Below the pieces are notes generated by a model. The model saw nothing but the letters and a program-made list of their open reading frames with translations. It searched no databases and was not told where the DNA came from. From positions 262,965-326,964 of the forward strand of contig VFFE01006670.1 in the NCBI GenBank assembly GCA_008921705.1: a DNA stretch of 64,000 nt, given 5' to 3'. Both the position numbers and the translations under genes were made by a program. Positions within the stretch are counted from its first letter, which is position 1. Every line of letters begins with the position of its first letter. Source of the DNA: Burhinus oedicnemus (Eukaryota; Chordata; Aves; Charadriiformes; Burhinidae). This document shows, in pieces, positions 23,076 to 34,690 of this stretch.

Positions 23076-26000
23076 AGTGTGCAGCCCTGGGGACAGCTCG
23101 GTTTGCTCTCACCCTGAGAGGTGCCACCTCCTGTTGTCATGGGCATCTCCTTACAAAGAAATGTATCTGCGTGTTATCAGATAAATGGGAGAACGTTTCT
23201 GATAAGGTTATAAAGACAAAGTCCTTAGATAGCATTCTCTTGAATTATGAGGCCTCTCTGAAAATAGCTTATTCTTAAAGGTTTTCAACCACCGTTCTTG
23301 CGTGATGCAAGACAGAAAGTCCTTGTGCATCAGAGCGGTAGCAGTGTCAACTGAAGGCCGTGCTGAATTACAGCCAGTCTGTGTGCCAGGAGAACAACGG
23401 GCCAAGTTTGCAATCGTGAACGAGGTTCCTGTGTGACTGTGCTTCTTCGCTCTGCTCACAGGTTGGGTGTTGACGCCGTTATATTTTAGTGAACGTGTTT
23501 GCCTGGAGGTATTGTTTAAGCGGTAGTTTTGTGGGACTGAATTCCAACCTGTTGGATGTTTGCAGGTGGTTATTTATTGGTTTTCCTGTGACTGGTGCAC
23601 AGCTGAATAAACGAATGCTCGTTCCTTCGAGTGTTTGCAAGAAGCAGCTCGGAGCCAGCTTGAATGAGCAGCCTCAAGCGTTGCTCTGCATCCTGACAGC
23701 TGTCCTGAACTACATCAGGAGAGGCGAAAGCAAAGTCACTTCCCGGAAAGGAGAGAGGAAGAAAAAGGTAGTCGTGTCATTATAAAGTCTTGTCGGCAAT
23801 TTTATACATCTATTTTTTTACTTTATTTTAAGGCTCCTGACGCAGCTTACGCACTCCCGTATCCCTTGCTGGCCTCTCCTGGGGATGCCTGCTGTGGTCA
23901 GAGGTGTGTGGCTGCTGGGTGCCCCAGGCTGGGTGGTGGCTGTCCACCGCTCAGCATCCGGCTGGGTGCAGAGCTGTTCACCCCTTCAGGAGCGGTGACC
24001 ACGTGTGCTGGCCCCGTGAAGCCTCTCTTAATGGAAATGCTATTTATTATAGCAAAATAACACGTTAAAGAAATTTAGCAGTAATGAGACCATCACACTA
24101 CGCACATGCCCGTCCTTGTCTTGCTTACCAAATATTTGACCGTCCTGCCTCTGGTAGGTCCCATCTTCCTTGCAGTCGCCGAGATCTGCTCTGATCCCTT
24201 CGCTCACAAGCAGCTGGTCCTCCTGCCCTCGGGAGCTGGGGCTGGTCAAAAGCCACCCATGCCGGCCCTTCCCCTGTTCCTGGGACAGTGGCCCATCTTA
24301 ATTCCTTATAGCCTGTGGTGTGTGTTAGCCCTGGTAGGAGCTCCGTGCCCCTTCAGCTGGTGGTGCGGCAGCACATCGTTGCCTTTCTCACGTGCCGTCT
24401 CTTGAAGCCGGAAGGATGTGCCCTGCGAGAGGGACGGGGCAGCAGCACCCTCCTTGTTGGGGCCACCGCACACACAAAATGCTTGAAGGCATCGCTTGCA
24501 GATCGTTATCCTCCAGTTCTATCATGTCCTGAAACCACCACCTTCCTCTTCCGATAGCGATCGCGAGCAGTAATGCAAGATCTGATGGTAAGGGCTGTGG
24601 ATTCCCAATCGGCGAGGATTTGAGGGTTTGAAGACAATTAGCTTTTGTGCTTCTGTGTAGGGCGTGTGGCTCTGGAGCAGCTTGGGACTCAGAGGGCAGC
24701 GGTCTCCCCAGCTGGGCAGCATTTCGGTGTTGATTTAAGCCTTTCCATAAGGCAGGAGGTGTTTGCAGTGATACTGTTAATTTAGGAAACCTTTAGAGTG
24801 GCTGCTGCCCTGTGATCTGTGTTAGTATAACTTCATACCCCCAGGCAAGCAGATCAGCATCCACACCGGGGGGTTTTAGTGGAAGTAGGGCATCCGTGTC
24901 TAAATGGGGATGAATGAAACGATGCAAAAACCCCCGTGAAGGGAGGGCTGGGGTTTCATGGCAGCTCCCCCGCAGGGCCGTGTTTCAGGTGAGCTGGTGG
25001 CAGAGCCGGCCGGCGGGGACGCGGTCGGCGCTGGAGGAGAAGTGATGAGCAGGGCTCCGTCCTGGTTAGCGAAGACTACGCAGAGCAGATGTATGACTTA
25101 TTTATGCAGCCCAGATCCTGGTGTGATGGAGTGTGGCACAAAAGCTAAAATGACAGTAATTAGAACGGATCCGCACTCAGTGACCCAGAGAAAAGTGAAA
25201 ACCGGGGAAGATAATCATGAGTGAAAGAGGCAACACAAACCAGAAAATGGTGACGGTTACAATTTGAATGAGAAAACGAGCTCCTAAAGCAAACTAGCTC
25301 CTGGAAATCCCATTAATGCTGACAAATATCCAGCTCCAGGATTCGGGAAGTATCACAGTGAACATCTGTTCAGGTAAATAACAAGGACAAATCCAGTTGC
25401 TGTTTGAAAATGCTGCCTGCTCCTCTGTTTAAGGCGAGCCTGTTAATACAGGCTGCTTGTTAAAGCCGCTCGCTATCATTACAGTGCTAACAATTATAAT
25501 ATTCTCTGTGGTGGGGGATTATTGAACACCTGGTTCCCCGGCATTAACTGCAGCATGGCACCACAGCCGCTCCCGCAACAGCAGTGCTGAGGATAACCCA
25601 CGTTCTTGGCTTTAGGGCTGATAGATTACCGAAGAGTTGTTGTGTTTGAGCCCTCTAAAATGGGCAAGATTCCAGTAAATTCAAGTCTGGATTCTGTTCT
25701 AATTTCCTCGCTGCTCCATCCTGGTCAGGTTTTAAATCTGAGCAAATTTTGGTCCTCTGATGTTTCTTGAAGCTGTTTTGCTTTTGTTTTGGTTTTAACA
25801 AGGAGGCCCAGCTTACAAGCTGAAAAAGACCTCAAAGCCTCTGGCTGGAGACAGCTTTGATTGCCCTTAGTTGAGTGGAGGGACTGATTCAACATCTCCA
25901 TTTTGTAGGCATCCAGCAGAAATAACTTCCAGCCATAAAAAATAACCCTGAGAAGGAGCCCTGCGCATCCGGGAGAGCTGGGAAGGTCGGGCTGGCTTTG

Positions 26001-29000
26001 GACTTGGCAGTCCTGTTGACTCTGAGGTCTTCTGGTTGGCTTTGACTTTTGTGAAGGTAACTGGAGGTGGATCAGAGACCAACTCCTCCAGAGACGTGTT
26101 TGGAGGAGAGGCTTGGCTCTCGCATCCCTGGTGATATACCATAGTGCAAGCTAAAGGGTAAAGTTTGGCACTGTCACGACTGGTTTGGTACAGGAAAATA
26201 ATGACAATTTGGCCTGAGTTTCCTGCCAGCCAGAGAGCAAAGCTGTGTCACCAGTCCACCGGCATCGGCCGGCTGTAGCTGGACAGGGAGAAGATTACAG
26301 GCTGAGCGTGGGCACAGGGGATGGCAGCTATTCAGGGCCGAGTCGGATGCTTTTCCAGGGCTTTATTCATGTGTGAGGCTCATTCATGTGTAAAGGAAAA
26401 CGGTGTTGCACTGGAAGCGCTGTGCATGAGTCGAACGCCCCAACGCAGCCGTCCCTTCGCCTCTGCTCGCTGGAGCCACCTTCTGAGCGATAGCTTGGGT
26501 GGTCCTGCTCCCACTGGCACTCCGAAAGCGGCAGCTTTTGTCCTTAAAATGTTGGCAATTCCTGCAGAGGTGGGGGCATTCCTCAGCCTGGGGAGTGAGA
26601 GGAAAGTTTCAAGCCATGGTGAACACTTCTCCCAGCAGCTGGCATGGGCTGGACATGGCCGCAGTGGGCTGAAACAGGACCAGGAGGTGGGCTTGGGCCA
26701 GGCACTAAATGCAAGGTTGTCTGTTTGAAAAGGACCACAGTGGAAAGAAATTCAAGCAGCTCTGGTGTACTCCAGGAAGCCATGAGCGTTCACAGGGATT
26801 TCCTGGGGATTTGAGAACAGGTTTAAGTTCAGGGGTTAGTCTGGTGGCCTTTTGACCGCAGGAAGTGAAGTGCAGCCCTGTCCCCCCTAATGTATAGGGG
26901 TGGCAGCAGCTCTGTGGTGAATCTTGGCTCGTGCTGGATATGAGCCCCTCGGTGCCAGAACTAATGATGGAGAAAATTAAGCAGGAACTGCTCCTCTGAA
27001 GATGTCACACATCTTGTAGTGCATCTCTGGATCTGCTGAGAACCAGGGCCCTGCAGGCTGTGGTGGCTATCCCTTGTAGCCCCGGAGTCCCTGGCGTGGT
27101 GACACACCATGGGATTCCTTGGAGAGCTCTGGTGCAGCGCAGCTTGGCCGGGTTGGCCATCTTGGCCATGATGAGCGACCCAGCAGCAATGGTCATGGGG
27201 TTCAACCAACCAGGATGAGAAATTGCATTAGAAAGACCTGAACGTGAAGGGTTGTGACCTCTTATCCAAAGGCCCACAGCATGGGTACATGTGTTAAGAA
27301 AGAGAGATGGTGGGCAGAAGGGGGTGTAAACTGTGCGTGAAGGCACACGGTGAGACAGCGAAGGCTCTTGCCCGAGTTGGGGCTTTTGCTTGGAGCATGA
27401 TGTGCAGAAACCAGCTCAGAGCGAGCAAGGTGTGATCACTTTGATCCCTGGAGCAGCGTGGGCTGCGTTTTCAGGACCTGATGCCATCCCTGTGCAGGCA
27501 GAGCGTGTCAGCCATCCTCCACGGGGATTTTTGCCTGCAAGAAGACTCCAGGATCTCTCTCTTGGCTCTTGTTGCTCACCAAAGGCAGTGGGTGCAGGAG
27601 AACAAAACTGCAGAAAGGGAGAGCTGGAAGGGATCCTACTTCTTTTCTATTGTTTTAAATTGTAGTACGGATATTTAATTTTATTTTATTTTTCATGTAA
27701 AGTGCGTTAAATGTTTCAGAAGTGCCAGGGCTGGGATGGGACCCAGCACACACGGAGAACAAAGCATGTCAGCGAGTCCCTTGTCTCCAGGCTGGCTGAC
27801 AACCCTCTGTTCTGGCTAATTTTTGGTGTCATCAATCACAAGTACCTCGACAGCGGCCTCATGGTGCCCTGTGTGCACCACAGAGCTCATTGAGTGACCT
27901 ATTAGTGCTTTCAGTTAATTCTGGTGACATATTTATAGCACGGAGATCTACAGCACCGATTTCCTACAGGACACATCACGGTTTGACATCAGATGAAGTT
28001 ACAGAGTACCCTTTCCTGGCTGGATCAATGGGCAGAGTCAAACAAAGCCTCGTCTACATGCAGATGAGGAGGATTAGATTTAAATTGGCAAATGTCAGTA
28101 ATGGCTGTTTTTCCCACCGAGGGAAGAATAGGCAGGGAAAAATTTCCATCATTAATAATTGAAGTTTATAGAGTGGGGAAAAAAATGAAGGTATCATATA
28201 CCGCTCCTGCAGATAACAGGGCCCTGCTTTTGCTGATAATTCTGTCTGGCAGACAAGTGCTAAAAAATTATTGTGATTATCGCTGGGTTTCTGAATCTGT
28301 TATGAATCTTCTGCAGTCAGGGAATATTTTAACAAATGCCCTTTTGTAGCAGAGCTGAAAATACTATTGGTAGCACAAAAATATCCATAGAAAAATACGG
28401 GCAAAATAGCTGGAAATGAGAGTTGGTATAATTTGCCAGAAGGAGGAGAATAACAAATTCTGGTGTGGACTTTGTAAAGCAGGGTGACTGGAGCGGGTGG
28501 CCGTTTCCGTCAGCAGCCCCTGACCTGGCGGGTGCTGGGGATGCAGGAGGGCACCGGCCAGCTCTCCGTCCCCAGCCGCGTGGGTTGGGCTGGCGGCAGC
28601 GCTGCTCGGAGGGGCTGGGGGTACCCGCCGGGTAGCGAAAAACCTCCGGAAGCGATTAGAAAGGAGCTATTTAAAGCTATTTGCAATGCAACATGTGAAA
28701 ATGCAAAAGTTATGTTTCTACAGGCTTGAGAAAGAGTTTTCTGTTCTTTTTTATATTCTCAGGGAAGGCTGCCCGTAGTAGTGCTGGGTTTACATGCATG
28801 AGCCGTACCTGCCGGGCTTGCGGGCAGGGCACCACTTTTCCCCTCCTGTGTCCGTAAAATGTTTTGGTTCCTCTTCGTCGCTGCTGCTCTTTACGCTGCC
28901 GACAATTTCTCCAGGCTGCAAAGCGCTGGAGGTCATGGGGCTCCGCAGCGGAGTTCTGGGCTTCGTGCTCGCTCAGCGTCCAAGAGCCTTAATCCCAGCC

Positions 29001-31131
29001 AGCGTTCAAGTAACAGCAGCTCCTGTAAGTCAAGCAGGAAATAAGACGTGAAAAGAAGTGAGCACGAATTTCTAATTAACTAAATTTGCAACTGGTACAC
29101 ACAAGTTAAAGGGCATGTGATTTATCACCTGTCAGTAAAAATAGTGGTTATAGCTTGTGCTTTCGGTACCGTAGTGTGTGCGTAGCTCAGCTGTGCAGTT
29201 AAAGGGCACGATCTGTCACTTGACACCACCCATACTGGTTAGAGCCATCACAGCCGGGATGGCAGAGACACCACGTTCCCGTTTTCACCAAAGAGCTATT
29301 AGCTTGGTTATTCCTCCAGCAGAGAGATGTGTGAAGGACTTTGTTTCAAGAAATGCATAAATAAAGGAAACATATAGTAAAAGCTGGTTTTCACCAGCTG
29401 AAAGGGAGGTCTGGAGCAGCCAGTTTGGCCAGTGCAAGGTGAGGCACGATGAGCCTGGTGGTTCTTCAAGTATGTTGGTGGGTGTGAGCCCTTCTGATGT
29501 TGGTCAAAAGCGTGACACTGGCCTCCCTGTTCATATTTGCAGTTCACACCCTTGGCCTGAGCATTTGATTTGCGGTAGTGTTGAGGCCCGAACAGGGCTC
29601 AGGGATAGTTCATCAGGTCAGCAAGTGGTCGTGGATGCACAAATGGATGGAGTTAAGTTGACTTAACTCCTCTTTGTGCCTGGAGGTTTAAGGGGGTGTG
29701 CCAAGACCAGGCTTCATGAGACCTCTTTAATTCCAGGCTTTTTCCTAGATACTAGGAACTTTGGTTGTGCTTGTTGGCCTCAGTGGGAGCTTAAGCTTTT
29801 TGAAAACAAGATCCTTTTTATCGCTAGCAAAAAGATGGGCAACCTTGCACGAGCTGTATATTGTGGTGTAGATAAAACTGGCCCATTCCCTGTTGGACAG
29901 CAATGTCATTGGTTTTGGGGCAGAGAGTTGAGCACCACTTAATCATGACCAAATCAGTCCAGGTATCTCCATATGTCAGATGCTGGTTTCCAGGGGACCA
30001 TGTAGAAATCTGTGGGAGCCAAGTGTTAGTCGTCTGTGGAAAGGTTGACAAAACTGAATTCCACCCTTTGGTACCGATAGGTATTTGCAGTTATCATCCC
30101 ATATTTTTGTGTCCATGTTGTCTTCTTCTGTAACCAGGTAGACTCACGGCAAGTTTTGAGTTTTAGATGCTTTCCTCGAGTCTTTGGTGCTCTCTGAGCA
30201 AAAGCAGCTGTTGCTAAAAGTGGAGTAGATGAGTTTCTGCTCTTCCTTGTGTGCGCAGACTGAAGCAGTGGTGCTGCCAGGCGTGGGAGCTGCGCTGCTG
30301 GAGAGGGCTAGCTGTGAAATGGTTCTTCCTAGCTCCTTGTGACATTAAATGGTCACAGGACCCTTTGGATTACCCATTGCCTTCCTGGCTTCGTTGCTAT
30401 CTGCCACAACTTCTCTGTCAAGAGAAGCGATTAGTGCTGAAAAGCACAGTTTGAGATGGCTGTGAGAAACGATGCCAACACAGTTTGTACAGTTTGAATC
30501 CAGCAGAACGTAAACCTTTTGTGTTCTGGTCATTTTAAACATAGCTTGCCACTAAATTTTCAGATAGTTTGTGGGGTTTGTGTTTTTTCTGTTTGTGTGT
30601 GTATGTGATATGGCAGGTTTTGGAGTACCTAGTATAAAATATTGAAAACTTTTATCGAAATGTTTGCGCACGTAGTCGTTGCTGTTGGCTGCATCAACAG
30701 AGGACCAGTGAGAAAGCTCTATGGACCACAAAAACCTCATTACATAATGTCTGGAAATACGAGACATATATGAGTTCAAGTAAGAGATACAGTAAATCAT
30801 GAGGCTCTTGAGGATGGAGGAAACTCTTTTAAGTGGGCTTTAATTACCAAGCTTGAAAAGTCTCCTAAGCCAATGCTGAGTAGAAATCAGCGCTGACTGG
30901 AAGGGTTGGGTGCTGAAGCTGTTGTTTTCAGCTGAGTCGGTTCCTGGATGAGGCCTCCGAAAGGCCCACAGAGGACGAGCGGAAGCTCAGGGTGGTGGGA
31001 AGCCGTGTTTCTCACCTCGCTGCTCCCCATCCTGTGGCTGCAGGTGGGTTAGAGCAGCACCAAAAGGTCCCATGCAGGACAGGGAGTGAAGCCCTGCCTC
31101 CCTGCATCCAGCTCATCGCCCCGCTCTTCTC
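23076..31131. other. Long unique intronic stretch, no gene recognised
   Basis: No supported coding, RNA or interspersed-repeat feature in about 8 kb. Parts at 25080-25560 and 27890-28350 are AT-rich with TAATTA/ATTA-type words and could be conserved non-coding DNA, which cannot be judged without alignment. Frames such as 26321-26728 and 27005-27346 have no recognisable domains. GGAAGGGATCC near 27628 vaguely resembles a CR1 tail but lacks the rest of it. Confidence 0.4.
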
Positions 31132-31670
31132 ATAGAATCATAGAATTGTCTAGGTTGGAAGAGACCTTTAAGATCATCGAGTTCAACCATCAAACTAACA
31201 CTGCCAAGTCCACCACTAAACCATGTCCCCAAGTGCTACACCTACACGTCTGTTGAATACTTCCAGGGATGGCGACTCTACCACTTCCCTGGGCAGCCTC
31301 TTCCAATGCTTGATAACCCTTTCCGTGCAGAAATTGTTCCTAATATCCAATCTAAACCTCCCCTGGAACAACTTGAGGCCATTTCCTCTCGTCCTATCAC
31401 TTGTAACATGGGAGAAGAGACCGGCCCCCACCTGGCTACAACCTCCTCTCAGGGAGCTGTAGAGAGCGAGAAGGTCTCCCCTCAGCCTCCTTTGCTCCAG
31501 GCTGAACAACCCCAGGTCCCTCAGCCGCTCCTCATAGGACTTGTGCTCCAGAGCCCTCACCAGCTGTGTTGCCCTTCTCTGGACACGCTCCAGCCCCTCA
31601 ATGTCTTTCTGGGAGTGAGGGGCCCAAAACTGAACACAGGATTCGAGGTGGGGCCTCACCAGTGCTGAGT
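31132..31670 (-). mobile_element. CR1 LINE 3' part, antisense
   Basis: Read on the minus strand, the element ends in CTATGATTCTATG at 31132-31145, preceded by CTTCCAACC. The reverse frame within 31216-31670 encodes [41 protein letters not shown] and [18 protein letters not shown], the C-terminal CR1 polymerase region. The frame is open through this block. The 5' end is truncated near the GAGGTGGGGCCTCACCAGTG (plus-strand) segment. It is the best-preserved tail among the antisense copies. Confidence 0.93.
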
Positions 31671-33128
31671 ACACCACCGGCGCCAAGTACATCGCTCCTG
31701 TCCTCTCTCTCCATCCCGAATTGCTGCTCTCCAGTCACCCGGCTGCATCCCACGGCCCTCCCGAGGCACAGGGCTGCACCAGGGCCATTCCCTTCTCTGC
31801 ACCATCACCTTCATCTGCCAGCTCTTGGCGCTGGGGAAGTTCCAATGACTCGTTCACATCTTTTTTTATAAATGAAAGGCAGGGTTTCTTTGTCCAGGAA
31901 GAGAGCCCCGAGGTGGATCTGATTAATGGCATGCAGCATGCTCCCCCTCACCAGGCATTATTCCCTCCCTGTCTTGAAAGCAAGTAAGGAGCTGTGTTGG
32001 TTGTGCATGGACCAGAGCAGTTACATCTCGGCTACTCAAAGCAAACCTCCCAGGTGCTTTATTTTGGGAGAGGGCTTTGACCCCAGACAAAAATAAATAC
32101 CGTCTAACTGTTCCTGCTCTGCGTTATTTCTGGCAGCATCGCCAAGTAACTGAATTTCAGAGGGCTGTGAGTGTGTGTGTGTATGTATATATAAAACAGT
32201 AGATTTCAGTAAGATAATCAATTATATGCAAGAGGAAACCAGAACTTTTTCCATTGGTTTTATCAGATATTGTGGTCAGTCAAGGCAATTCAAAGCAACT
32301 CACAACCCTATTACATTCATTCTTGCTCTAATCACTCCATCTCTGTTTACCATATTCAGTTAAAGTGGCTTGTTTGCTACATCCGCTCTGCTGCCAAAAT
32401 AACCTCATTTACTCTTGCAAACGGCTTCTGCTGCTGCTGCTGTAGCGTTCCTGCATTGCAAATATATTCTTGGCCGCAGCACTGAGGTTTGGATATATTG
32501 TTCTTTGAATCCTGCCGGGGAGCTGATGATTGGTTGGCATTCTCATTCACTTTCAAATACCATTTGAATGACAGGGGTGGGTTGTTTGGTGGTTTGGTTT
32601 TGTTGATTTTTTTTTGGAAACATGGCCTTTGCTTTCACCTGCTGCGGAGCTGAACAGTCCCTGAGCTTGGGGCTGCTTCGTTGGGGTGTTGGTGCTTTGT
32701 TGTTGTTTTTTTTTTGTGGTTGCCGTTGTTTTTGTTGTTTTTGCAAAATTTCATCTCCAAACAGAAGAGTCGGTTACAAATACTCAAGTCACTGCCTAAT
32801 GGAAAGTTGGACCCAAAGTTGGCAGGGGGCTGCTAGGACTGCAGCAGCCTATGGAAGGGGTGGGTTTGCCTGCAATCCATGCAACCATGAATAACCGGTA
32901 GCCAGCCAGCAGCCTCAGCTCTGTGGAGCTCTGTCGCTCAGCTCCTTTCCTTCTGCCCCTTGCCCTTGCTGTTGTCAGGTGGGCGAAGCCCAGCTGCTGT
33001 GGCTTGCTTTGCTGCAAGGTGTTGGGGTGAAGCTGGAAGAGCTATCGCAGTGGGGGAAAGGGGGAGGGAGGGGAAGGAAACCTGGCCAAAATGGCCAAAA
33101 CCTGTTTTTTTTTGCCTCGCTTCTTCCT
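31671..33128. other. Non-coding intronic sequence with T/G-rich tracts
   Basis: A short (GT)n/(TA)n tract lies at about 32166-32192 and a T/G-rich low-complexity tract at about 32590-32745. No gene is recognised. Confidence 0.45.
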
Positions 33129-33550
33129 AGAATCAAAGAATGGTAAGGGTTGGAAGGGACCTTAAACACCATCTAGTTTGAACACCCCTGCCATGAGCAG
33201 GGACACCTCCCACGAGACCAGGTTGCTCAAAGCCCCGTCCAACCTGGCCTTGAACACCTCCAGGGATGGGGCAGCCACAGCTTCTCTGGGCAACCTGGGC
33301 CAGGGTCTCACCACCCTGACAGCAAAGAGTTTCTTCCTAATATCTAATCTAAATCTCCCCTCTTCCAGTTTAAAACTGTTCCCCCTGGTCCTATGGCTCC
33401 ACTCCCTGATCAAGAGTCCCTCCCCAGCTTTCCCATAGGCCCCTTTAGGTACTGGAAGGGGCTCTAAGGTCTCTGCGGAGCCTTCTCTTCTCCAGGCTGA
33501 ACAACCCCAACGCTCTCAGCCTGTCCTCACAGCAGAGGGGCTCCGGCCGT
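33129..33550 (-). mobile_element. CR1 LINE 3' part, antisense
   Basis: Plus-strand wording starts AGAATCAAAGAATGG then GGTTGGAAGGGACCTTAAAC, the reverse of a CR1 tail. It continues through ACACCTCCAGGGATGGGGCA and TCTCTGGGCAACCTGGGCCA to TTCTCTTCTCCAGGCTGAAC. Translation on the minus strand gives [20 protein letters not shown] and PWPRLPREAVAAPSLEVF. It is 5'-truncated near 33550 and shares its subfamily with the copies at 43797-44085 and 46717-47092 (same LPREAVAAPSLEVFKARLDG block). Confidence 0.92.
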
Positions 33551-33934
33551 CTTGTCTCTTTGCTATGGCTCAGCCCTTGCTCCTCACCCCAGTGGGTTGC
33601 AGGAGCCTGACCATGCATTGCCCAGCCCTGCGGCCATCAGCACCAGTGCTGGATGCATCCAAGGAGGGAGCAGCGGTTAACAACCTTCCCTCTTGGTCCC
33701 TTGACCATTAGTGGTGTGCATTAGTGGTGTGTGGAGGTCTGTCCTGTCCCACAGGCTGGGGGAGTTGTGGAGCTGGTGTTTTGGTGAGCAGCTTTGGCAG
33801 GGCTGTGACCTGTGCTATCCCTTTTGAAGGAATACATTTCTGCTGCTGGTTACTTCATCGGTGATGCTAAGATAAAGAACGACACAATACACCCAGGGTT
33901 TCTGCTCATCTTTTGTGCATTGTTGGTGCAACCA
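33551..33934. other. Unique spacer between two CR1 copies
   Basis: No gene is recognised. The only structure noted is a short direct repeat of ATTAGTGGTGTG at about 33708-33734. Confidence 0.5.
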
Positions 33935-34690
33935 CAGAACCACTGGGGTTGGAAGGGACCTCTGCAGATCATCTAGTCCAACCCCCCTGCCAGAGCAGGG
34001 TCACCTAGAGCAGGTTGCACAGGATGGCGTCCACGCAGGTTTGGAATGTCTCCAGAGTCGGAGACTCCACCACCTCTCTGGGCAGCCTCTTCCAGTGCTC
34101 TGCCACCCTCAAAGGAAAGAAGTTCCTCCTCGTGTTTAGATGAAACTTCCTATGTTCCAGTTTGTGCCCATTACCTCTTGTCCTATCACTGGGCACCACT
34201 GCAGAAAGACTGGTCCCATCCTCCCGGCACCCTCCCTTTAAGTATTTATAAGCATTGATGAGATCCCCCCTCAGTCTTCTCTTCTCCAGACTAAAAAGAC
34301 CCAAGTCCCTCAGTCTTTCCTCATAAGAAAGATGTTCCAGCCCCCTGATCATCTTTGTAGCCTTCTGCTGTCCCCTCTCCAGCAGTTCCCTGGCCTTCTT
34401 GAACTGGGGAGTCCAGCACTGGACACAGGACTCCAGATGTGGCCTCACCAGGGCAGAGTAGAGGGGGAGGATAACCTCCCCTTGACCTGCTTGCCACGCT
34501 CTTCTTGATGCACCCCAGGATGCCATTGACCTTTCTGGCCAGAAGGGCACATTGCTGGCTCCTGGTCATCCTGGTGTCCACCAGGACTCCCAGGTCCCTT
34601 TCCACCGAGCTGCTTTCCAGCAGGTCAGCCCTAACCTGACTATAGAAACCGTTCTGACGTGCAGCAGCTACCTGGTCCCCGAGTACCATG
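33935..34690 (-). mobile_element. CR1 LINE 3' part, antisense, with frameshift
   Basis: The minus-strand element starts near 34690 and ends at 33935. Two overlapping reverse frames carry the polymerase C-terminus. One (34321-34689) encodes [20 protein letters not shown]; the other (34005-34550) encodes [39 protein letters not shown] and [17 protein letters not shown]. The coding block therefore switches frame near 34480-34500, so the copy is broken. It is very like the sense copy at 4765-5518. The 3' tail repeat is reduced to AACCACAGAACCACTGGGG on the plus strand. Confidence 0.92.

Noticed and set aside
27620..27640. CR1 tail (AGCTGGAAGGGATCCT)
   Set aside because: Only about 12 bases resemble the tail; the following GATCATCTAGTCCAACC segment and the CR1 body are absent.
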